DNA from: Verrucosispora sioxanthis
Lineage (GTDB): Bacteria > Actinomycetota > Actinomycetes > Mycobacteriales > Micromonosporaceae
Reading direction: 5' to 3'
NCBI RefSeq assembly: GCF_010560025.1
Contig: NZ_SAIY01000008.1
Span: 186,001-250,000, forward strand
DNA length: 64,000 nt
The translations under genes and the position numbers were made by a program. The notes beneath the pieces were generated by a model. It ran no database searches. It was not told where the DNA came from and worked only from the letters and a program-made list of their open reading frames with translations. This document shows positions 53,501 through 61,300 of this stretch, in pieces (position 1 is the stretch's first letter; every line of letters starts with the position of its first letter).

Positions 53501-56500
53501 CCCGGAGGCTGGCATGCTGCCCCACCAGCGCCTGCGCGGCGCGGCGCATGCGCTCCGGGTCGACCGCGCCGGACAGGTGGAAGACCAGCTGCATGTGGTA
53601 CGCGTCGAACGACGACCCGGCCAGCATGGTGTGGAACAACATCCCGGACTGCACCGGCGTGGTCGGCCAGACGGTGGCCAGCGCACCGAACCGGGTCTCC
53701 CACGCGTCGATCTCCGCCTGGCTCACCTCGACCAGGGGCGCGTCGCTCGGGGTCAGCCCACCGGCGTCGGGGGTGGTGGCGTGGCGCGCCAGGGCGGTCA
53801 GCGCGTCGACCCACAGCCCGGCCAGTTCGGTCACCTCGTCGCGGTCGAGCACGCCGGTGGGGAAACCGAAGTAGGCGGTCAGCTCGTCACCGTCGGCGGT
53901 GCTCGCGGCGACAGCGTTGATCTCCAGCGCCGACAGCGCCGGCATGTCCGGGTCCGGGGCGGCGATCAGATCCCGGTACGCGGTGTCCGGCGCCCAGCCC
54001 AGGCCGCGTAGTTCCTCGGGGATGTCCGCGCCGGAGGAGCGGCCCAGGTAGTTGAAACCGATCTGCGGCTCACGCGTCCCGGCCAGCGCGGCGGCGGTGT
54101 TCGGGTTCAGGTGGCGCAGCAGGCCGTAGCCCGTGCCGCTGTCCGGCACGGCCCGTAGCTGCTCCTTGACCGCCTTGATCGCCCGGCCGGCGGCCGGACC
54201 GCCGGCGAACGCGTCCACCACGTCGACGCCCGCCAGGTCCAGCCGCACCGGGAACATCGCGGTGAACCATCCGACGGTGCTCGACAGGTCGGCGCCCGGG
54301 ACCACGTGTTCGGCCCGGCCATGCCCTTCCAGCCGCACCAGCGTCGAGGCGCCCGATACGCCCCGCGTCGCACGCCAGCGACTCAGCGCCAGCGCCAGGC
54401 CGGCCAGCAGCCCGGCGTCCACACCGGCCCGGAACACCGTGGGCACGGTGGTCAGCAGGGTCTGCGTGACCTCCGGCGGCACCTGGACGCGCAACGTGTC
54501 CACGGTGGCCGCGACGTCGCGGGCCGGATCGAGCGGACGTGCACCCAGCACCGGCTCGTCGGCCCGCAGGATCTCCTGCCAGACGGGCAGTTCCGCCACT
54601 CGTTGCGGGCTGGTCGCGGCATCGGCCAGCCCCGACAACCACCGCCGTAGCGAGGTGCCCACCGCCGCCGGTGGTGTGGGCCGGCCGCCACTGACCCGCT
54701 GCCAGGCGGCCACCAGGTCCGGGACCAGGATCCGCCACGACACCCCGTCGACGACCAGGTGGTGCAGCACGATCAGCAGCCGGTCCACGTCCGTGTCGGA
54801 GGTGAATCGCACGAACTGCGCCATCACACCCGCGTCCGGGTCCAGCCGGTCCGCGGCCGCGTCCAACTCCACCCGCACATCGGCGTCGCCCAGGACGACG
54901 TCGCGCAGCAACACGTCGGCGTCCACGGTGCCGACGGCCGCCATGACGATGCCCGACCCGGCCCGGTCGAGCCGGGACCGCAGCACGTCGTGCCGGTCCA
55001 GCACGGCCTGCAACGTCGCGACGAGTCCGGCCCGGTCGATGCCCTCGGGCAGGGTGAGCATCGCGGACATGCAGAACCGGCCGACACCCCCGCCCAGCGC
55101 GAGCACGTGCGCCGCCGTCGGCGGCAGGGGCGCCCAGCCCACGCCGCCACCCGGAAGCTCGGCCAGGGTCACCGGCTCCTCGTCCGCCCGGCCGTCGACC
55201 AGTTCGGCGAGCCGGGCGACGGTGCGGTGCTCGAAGATCTCCCGGGGGCTGAGGACCAGCCCACGCGTCTTGGCCCGCGCGGCGACCTGGATGGAACGGA
55301 TACTGTCGCCGCCGCTGGTGAAGAAGTCGTCGTCGATCCCCACCGGCCCGCCGCCCAGGACGTCGGCGTACACCTCGGCCAGCAGCTGCTCCACCGCGCT
55401 GCGCGGCGCCCGATGCTCGGTGCCGGCGAACTCCGGCACGGGCAACGCGCCCCGGTCCAGCTTTCCGCTCGCCGTCAACGGCAGCCGGTCCAGCACCACG
55501 AACTGGGTCGGGACCATGTAGTCCGGCAGCCGCTCGGCCGCGAACGCGCGCAGCTGCGCCGGGGACACGTCGGCCACCCGTTGCGGACCGCCACCGGTGG
55601 CGCTGTCCGGCGGCGCCACGTAGCCGACGAGCCGGGCCCGGCCGCTGTGGTCCTCGCACACGGTCACCGCCGCCCGGCCGACCTCGGGGTGTCGGGTGAG
55701 GACGGTCTCGATCTCGGTCGGCTCGACCCGGATGCCGTTCACCTTCACCTGCGTGTCGACACGTCCCGCGTACCGCAGGTGACCGTCGTCGTCCCACCGG
55801 GCCAGGTCGCCGGTCCGGTACATGCGCGCACCGGCCGGGCCGAAGGGGCAGGCGACGAACCGCTCGGCGGTCGACCCGCCGTCGCGGTGGTAGCCGCGGG
55901 CGAGCCGGCCGCCGACGTACAGCTCACCGATCACGCCGGGCGCGACCGGAGCGAGTTCGGGCCCCAGCACGTAGGCGCGCATGTTGGCCAGGGGCGCTCC
56001 GATCGGTACCGCTTCGGAGCCGGCCAGCTGCTGCGGGACCGGGTAGGTGGTGGCGTAGAAGCTCTCCGTCTGCCCGTACGCGTTGACGACGCGGACGCCG
56101 GGCAGGGCGCGCCGCACCTCGTGGACCAGATCCGCCGAGAGGGCCTCACCCGCGAACACGACGGTTTCCACGTCGAGTGCGGGGCGCGCCGCAGGGTCCG
56201 AACCGAGCTGGTCCAGCAGGGCGGCGAACACTGTGGGCACGGCGCTGACGGTGGTCCCCGACCAGCCGCCACGTTCGGCGAGTTCGAGCACGTCACGGAC
56301 GATCTCGATGCTCGCGCCCGTGGTCAGCGCGGTGAAGGTCTCGAACACCGAGACGTCGAAGTTCACCGACGTCGCGGCCAGCATCCGGGAGTCCGCCTCG
56401 ACCCGCAGCCGGCGGCGCAGGTCCCACACGCCGTTGACCACACCGCCGTGGGTGACCGCGACCCCCTTGGGCACGCCGGTCGACCCGGACGTGAACATCA

Positions 56501-58310
56501 CGTACGCGAGATGCTCCGGCCGCACACCGGTCTGCGGCAGCTGCGCCGCCGGGCCGTCCAGGCACAGGTCGTCGAGCCGCAGCACCGACGGCGCGCCGAC
56601 GACCACCGCCGCCGTCGCGGCGTCGGTCACCACCAGGGCCGGTCGGGCGGCCTCGAGCAGGAGGGCGACCCGCCCGGCCGGGTAGGCAGGGTCGACCGGC
56701 AGGTAGGCCCCGCCGGCCTTGAGCACGCCCAGCAGCGTGACCACCAGGTCCACCGATCGTGGCAGGGCCACGGCGACCAGGACGTCCGGCCCGACACCGC
56801 GCTGCCGCAGCAGCGCGGCCAGCCGGCTCGCGCGGACGTCGAGTTCCCGGTACGACAACGTGGTCGGTCCGCACACCACCGCCGTCGCGTCCGGGGTGCG
56901 GACCACCTGGGCGGCAACCAGCTCCGCGACCGTGGCGTTCGGCACCGGTGCCGTCGTCCGGTTCAGCAGGACCAGCCGGTCCCGCTCGGCGTCGGTGAGC
57001 AGCTCCACCGCCGCGAGTCGCGCCGCGGGATCGGCGACCACCTGCCGCAGCACCCGCAGATAGCGGTCGACCAGGTGCTCGGCCGTGGCCGGGTCGAACA
57101 GTTCGGTCGCGTACTCCAGCCGCCCGTAGGCACCGCCGGCCGGTGCCGGGACGATGTTGAAGAAGAGGTCGAACTTGGCGGTCCCGGTGCCCGCCGGGAC
57201 CGGGGTGACCCGCAGCCCCGGCAGTTCGACCTGCGCCCATTCGAACTGCCAGGCCAGCATCACCTGGAACAGCGGCTGGTAGGCGGTGGTCCGGTCCGGG
57301 CTCAGCAGCTCCACCAGACGCTCGAACGGCACGTCCTGGTTGTCGTACGCGGCCAGGGCCCGGTCCCGGACCTGCCTGAGCAGATCCTCGAACGTCGGGT
57401 TCCCGGACAGGTCGACGCGCAGCACCCAGGTGTTGGCGAAGAAGCCGATCAGGTCGTCGAGTTGCTCGTCGGCGCGCCCCTCGATCGGGCTACCGATCGT
57501 CAGGTCGTTGCCGGCGCCGAGATGGTGCAGCAGCACCGCCAGCGCGGCCTGAGCGACCATCGGAGCCGTGGCGCCGTGCTGCGCGGCGATCTTGGCGACG
57601 CCGGTGAGCAGCTCCTCGTCCAACTCGAAGTCGACGTGACCGCCCTGGTGGCTGGCCGCCGTCGGACGCGGCCGATCCAGCGGCAGGTTCACCGGTTGCG
57701 GCACGTCGGCCAGCTCCGTACGCCAGTACTCGACCTGCGCCGCGGCGATGCTGTCCGGGTCGGACTCGTCACCGAGCAGCTGCTGCTGCCAGATCGTGTA
57801 GTCCTTGTACTGCACCGGCAGCGGGGCCCACTGTGGTGCGGCACCCCGCAGCCGGGCCGAGTACGCCGTCACCAGGTCCCGCAGGAACGGCCCCATCGAC
57901 GCCCCGTCCGCGGCGATGTGGTGGAACACGAACGCCACCAGGTGCTCCTGCGGAGCCTCCTGGAAGATCGTGACCCGCAGCGGAATCTGCGTCTGCAGGT
58001 CGAACCCCTGGCGTACCGCGGCCTGCACCGCGGCGTGCGAGGCGTCGCGGGCGACGGTGAGGAACCGGCTCTGGAAGACCGCCTCCTCGGGTGACAGCAC
58101 CCGCTGTTCGGGGGTGCCGTCCGCGTTCTCGACGATGAGGGTGCGCAGGCTCTCGTGCCGCGCGATGACATCGGTGAAGGCCGCGCACAGCGCCGCCGTG
58201 TCCAGTGGCCCACTCAGGCGCAGGACGAACGGGATGTTGTACGTCGCGGACGCGCCCTCCAGGCGGTGGAGGAACCACATCCGGCGTTGGGCGAAGGACA
58301 ACGGGATCAT
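50550..58310 (-). CDS. NRPS with two modules: C-A-PCP-E-C-A-PCP
   Basis: 2586 residues. C1 about 1-430 (HHIAADG), A1 about 460-960 (FTSGSTGVPKG, NAYGQTESFYATT), PCP1 about 985-1050 (TSGGDSIRSIQ, the GGDS form typical before E domains), E about 1065-1500 (HHLVVDGVSWRIL, GWFTAMFP), C2 about 1525-1950 (HHVLIDGWS, DCL type), A2 about 1985-2470 (YTSGSTGRPKG, NAYGQSESFYATT) and PCP2 about 2500-2565 (ELGGHSLLATRL). Both A domains give the same code by my reading, D-V-F-S-V-A-A-Y-A-K, close to codes reported for piperazic acid activation (for example in kutzneride synthesis). Predicted output is one D- and one L-configured residue of the same type. ATG 58310 with TAGGAG upstream; 10 bases after the preceding NRPS. 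Confidence 0.95.
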   Translation of the reverse strand: MIPLSFAQRRMWFLHRLEGASATYNIPFVLRLSGPLDTAALCAAFTDVIARHESLRTLIVENADGTPEQRVLSPEEAVFQSRFLTVARDASHAAVQAAVRQGFDLQTQIPLRVTIFQEAPQEHLVAFVFHHIAADGASMGPFLRDLVTAYSARLRGAAPQWAPLPVQYKDYTIWQQQLLGDESDPDSIAAAQVEYWRTELADVPQPVNLPLDRPRPTAASHQGGHVDFELDEELLTGVAKIAAQHGATAPMVAQAALAVLLHHLGAGNDLTIGSPIEGRADEQLDDLIGFFANTWVLRVDLSGNPTFEDLLRQVRDRALAAYDNQDVPFERLVELLSPDRTTAYQPLFQVMLAWQFEWAQVELPGLRVTPVPAGTGTAKFDLFFNIVPAPAGGAYGRLEYATELFDPATAEHLVDRYLRVLRQVVADPAARLAAVELLTDAERDRLVLLNRTTAPVPNATVAELVAAQVVRTPDATAVVCGPTTLSYRELDVRASRLAALLRQRGVGPDVLVAVALPRSVDLVVTLLGVLKAGGAYLPVDPAYPAGRVALLLEAARPALVVTDAATAAVVVGAPSVLRLDDLCLDGPAAQLPQTGVRPEHLAYVMFTSGSTGVPKGVAVTHGGVVNGVWDLRRRLRVEADSRMLAATSVNFDVSVFETFTALTTGASIEIVRDVLELAERGGWSGTTVSAVPTVFAALLDQLGSDPAARPALDVETVVFAGEALSADLVHEVRRALPGVRVVNAYGQTESFYATTYPVPQQLAGSEAVPIGAPLANMRAYVLGPELAPVAPGVIGELYVGGRLARGYHRDGGSTAERFVACPFGPAGARMYRTGDLARWDDDGHLRYAGRVDTQVKVNGIRVEPTEIETVLTRHPEVGRAAVTVCEDHSGRARLVGYVAPPDSATGGGPQRVADVSPAQLRAFAAERLPDYMVPTQFVVLDRLPLTASGKLDRGALPVPEFAGTEHRAPRSAVEQLLAEVYADVLGGGPVGIDDDFFTSGGDSIRSIQVAARAKTRGLVLSPREIFEHRTVARLAELVDGRADEEPVTLAELPGGGVGWAPLPPTAAHVLALGGGVGRFCMSAMLTLPEGIDRAGLVATLQAVLDRHDVLRSRLDRAGSGIVMAAVGTVDADVLLRDVVLGDADVRVELDAAADRLDPDAGVMAQFVRFTSDTDVDRLLIVLHHLVVDGVSWRILVPDLVAAWQRVSGGRPTPPAAVGTSLRRWLSGLADAATSPQRVAELPVWQEILRADEPVLGARPLDPARDVAATVDTLRVQVPPEVTQTLLTTVPTVFRAGVDAGLLAGLALALSRWRATRGVSGASTLVRLEGHGRAEHVVPGADLSSTVGWFTAMFPVRLDLAGVDVVDAFAGGPAAGRAIKAVKEQLRAVPDSGTGYGLLRHLNPNTAAALAGTREPQIGFNYLGRSSGADIPEELRGLGWAPDTAYRDLIAAPDPDMPALSALEINAVAASTADGDELTAYFGFPTGVLDRDEVTELAGLWVDALTALARHATTPDAGGLTPSDAPLVEVSQAEIDAWETRFGALATVWPTTPVQSGMLFHTMLAGSSFDAYHMQLVFHLSGAVDPERMRRAAQALVGQHASLRAAFVDRADGGVVQVVPQEVSLPWQYHDLTTVDEAERTDRFERFLAHDRSAHFDVASPPLIRMALVVTTPGRAELVLTAHHVLIDGWSMPLLMRDLLLLYASGGDPTGLPVSGDFGEFLRWRAQQDDEESARVWAAELAGIEEPTLLAPGSDQVAVEGVGQLAVALDPDEAQALVRRAAEWGITVNTLVQGAWALLLGQLTGRQDVLFGATVSGRPPAVSGVDSTVGMFINTLPVRVEYAPGDTVAAVLTRLQGRQARLLEHHYYGLTEIQQAVGLSSLFDTLVVFESYPVDRDALDAATDAAEGVAFTGLRPSTATNYPLTLMAAADPQLQLLLQYARGVFGPDAVQTLAARLARVLRHIVATPSLTVAQLDILDPAERNLLLTEVNDTATPTPQTTIVGLVEAQAARTPDEVAVVAEGESLTYRELTARAARLADELSGRGVGPESVVAVSLPRSADLVVALLAILRAGGAYLPVDPRYPSARTAAILGEARPCLVLTDSATVAVLPEHDAPDVLLDTLDLSGDHTGGEPRAQAQQLAYVMYTSGSTGRPKGVAITHANVVNGVLRLASRVGLAPGKRLLAGTSVNFDVSAFEIFTTLATGGVVELVRDVLALAEPAGWHGSVISTVPSAFAELVAEIAGRTSVETVVFAGEALPVSLVEKTRQAFPGVRVVNAYGQSESFYATTCTVAEDASNPAGSVPIGTPLGNMRAYVLGPGLAPVPPGVVGELYVGGSVGRGYHGRADLTAERFVADAFGPPGARMYRTGDLARWNDDGQLEYAGRGDAQVKVRGFRIEPGEVETIVGAHPAVEQAVVVSRPGAGTGARLAAYVVAVGEVDAAELSRYTAERLPDFMVPSAFVLLDRLPLMANGKLDRAALPEPEFGGTDYRAPRTPREECLTRLFAEVLGLERVGVDDDFFELGGHSLLATRLISRARAETGAEIPIRTIFDRPTVAALADWLDRAGLEAPAAPRRPRLRKMTVEE

Positions 58311-58320
58311 CGACGCACTC

Positions 58321-61300
58321 CTACACGTTCATCGGGCGCAGCTGAGGGCGACTTGAGGTGGAGAGCTTCTCGATCTGCGCCGCCAGCTGGGCGACAGTCG
58401 GACTGCGGAAGACCATGGTGACCTTGACGTCGACCTTGAGTTCCTTGCGGATACGGCCGATCAGGCGAGTGGCCAGCAGGGAGTGGCCGCCGTGCTCGAA
58501 GAAGTCGACGTCGATGCCGACCTCGTCCACCCCGAGCAGCTCGGCGAAGAGCCGGCAGAGGACCTCCTCGGTGTGGTCACGCGGTCCCCGCCCGGTCGCG
58601 GTGGTGGACTGCTCCGGGGCGGGCAGCGCGTTGCGGTCGAGCTTCCCGCTCGACGTCAGGGGAAGTCCGTCCAACGGGATGATCGCCGAGGGGACCATGT
58701 ACTCGGGCAGGCTCTGCCGGGCCTGCTCGGTGAGCGCCGTCAGGTCCAGCCGCGCGGCGTCCCCGGCCGCGTCGGCCGGTACGACGTACGCGACGAGCCG
58801 TTGGTCGCCGGGGCGGTCCTCGCGCAGCACCACCACCGCGGTGCCGACCTGCGGGAGTGCGGTGAGCACCTGCTCGATCTCGCCCAGTTCGATGCGGAAC
58901 CCGCGAACCTTGACCTGGAAGTCGGACCGACCGAGGTACTCGACCTGGCCCTCCTGGTTCCAGCGCACCAGGTCGCCGGTGCGGTACATCCGGGATCCGG
59001 GCGCGCCGAACGGACAGGCGACGAACCGGCCGGCGGTCAGCCCGGTCTGTCCCAGGTAGCCGCGGGCCAGCCCGGCGCCGGCGAGGTACAACTCGCCGAC
59101 CACTCCGGGCGCGACCGGGCGCAGCGACCCGTCGAGCACGTAGACCTGGGTGTTCCACACCGGCGCGCCGATCGGCACCCGGTCCGCGCCCGGCACGTGC
59201 CGCCACGCCGTGACCTCGACCGCGGCCTCGGTCGGACCGTAGAGGTTGTGCACCTCGCAGTCGGGCAGCAGGTCGACCGCCGCGTTGGCCAGGGCGGCGG
59301 GGAACGCCTCCCCCGCGACCTCGATCCAGCGCAGGCTGTCGCACTCCTTGGCCGTGGGCTCGGTGAGGAAGGCGTCCAGGAGGCTGGGCACGAAGTCCGC
59401 GCCCGTCACCCGTTCCCGCTGGATCAGGTCACTGAGATAGGCGGGGTCGCGGCGTCCGTCCGGCCGGGCGATCACCACGGCGGCGCCGACCTGTAGCGGT
59501 GCGAACAGCTCCGGCACCGACACGTCGAAGCTCGCGGTGGTGCTCAGCAGCACGCGGTCCTCGGCGCCGACGTCGAAGTGCGCCAGGCCCCACCTGAGCC
59601 GGTTCATGATCGCCCGGTGCGTCACCTGCACGCCCTTGGGCACACCGGTCGAGCCGGAGGTGTAGATGACGTACGCGGCGTTCTCCGGCGACAGCGTACG
59701 CGGCGGGTTCTCCGTCGGGTGGCCGGACACGTCGGGCAGGTCCTGGTCGAGCACCAGCAGCGGCCGCGCGCTGTCCAACACCTTGCGGACCCGGTCGGCC
59801 GGCAGCTCGGTGTCCAGCGGCAGATAGGCCGCGCCGGCCTTGACCACCGCGTAGATCGCCACCAGGAGGTCCACCGAGCGGGGAATCCGCACCGCGACCA
59901 GCTGCTCGGGTCCGGCACCCTGGTCGACCAACCAGTGCGCCAACTGGTTGGCGCGCCGGTTGAACTCACCGTACGTCAGGTTCTCCCGCTCGTGGATCAG
60001 CGCCAGCCGGTCCGGGTCGCGCTCAACCTGGGCCTCGAACGCGCCGGGTAGCGTGTCCGCGGGCACCGGGTGTGCGGTGTCGTTGACCTTCCGCAGCAAC
60101 CAGTCCCGCTCGTGGTCGGAGAGCACGTCCACGGCGCCGACGGCGGTCGTCGGATCGTCGAGCATCTGCTCCAGCACCCGGACGAGTCGCGCGGCGATCA
60201 CCTCGGCCGCGTCCCGGTCGAACAGGTTGGTCTGGTAGTCGAGGGAGAGCCGCAGGTAGGGGTCGGAGGAGTTGAGCGTGAGCGGGTAGTGCGAGCCGGC
60301 GAGCGGCCGGATGCGGTCGATGGTGAAACCGGCGGCGGTGTTCGCCTCGACGATGCCGACCCGGTCGATCGGATAGTTCTCGAACACGACGATCGTGTCG
60401 AACAGGGCGGGCAGCCCGGTGCCCCGCTGGATGTCGGCCAGCCCGTAGTAGTGGTGGTCGAGCAGCGCGACCTGCCGGTTCTGCAGCTCGGTGACGACCT
60501 CGCCGATGCTGTCGTACGGCCGGCAGTACGCCCTGGTCGGCAGGGTGTTGATGAACAGGCCGACCATCTCGTCGGAACCGGTGAGCTCCGCCGGGCGACC
60601 GTTGACCGCGGCGCCGAACACCACGTCCGGCCGGCCGGTCAGCTTCGACAGCAGGATCGCCCACGCGCCCTGCAGCAGGGTGTTCAGGGTGACTCCGAGT
60701 TGCGCGGCCCGCCCGGCGAGCTCGCGTCCCTGGTCGATCGAGAACGGCACCTCGACGCGCCCGAGAGCGGAGGCCTCCTCGGCGATCGGGGTGTCCGGTG
60801 CCACGATGGTCGGCTGGTCGAAGCCGGCGAGTTCGGCCTGCCACCGGGCGGCCGACTCCTGGCGGTCCTGGCGGGACAGCCAGGCCAGGTAGTCGCCGTA
60901 GTCGCGCACCGGCGGCAGCGCCTGGTTGTCGGCGTAGAGCTGGACCAGATCCTTGATCACCAGAGGTGACGACCAGCCGTCGAACAGGGTGTGGTGTGCC
61001 GTGATGACCAGCTTGGCCCGCTGCGGTCCGCAGGTGAGCAGGGCCAGGCGCAGCAGCGGCGGCCGGGTGGGGTCGAGCCGGTCGGCCCGGTCCTCGGCCA
61101 GCAGGCGGTCCAGCGCGGCGTGCTGTTCCGCGTCGCCCTGCCCCGTCAGGTCCATGTGCCGCCAGGGCAGGGCGACGTGTTCCGGCACGACCTGGACGGG
61201 ATCGCCGTCGGTCGCGGTGAGGAACGCGGAGCGCAGGTTCGGGTACCGGCGCAGCAACGCCTGTCCGGCCGACCGAATCCTCGTGGGTTCGACGGGTCCG

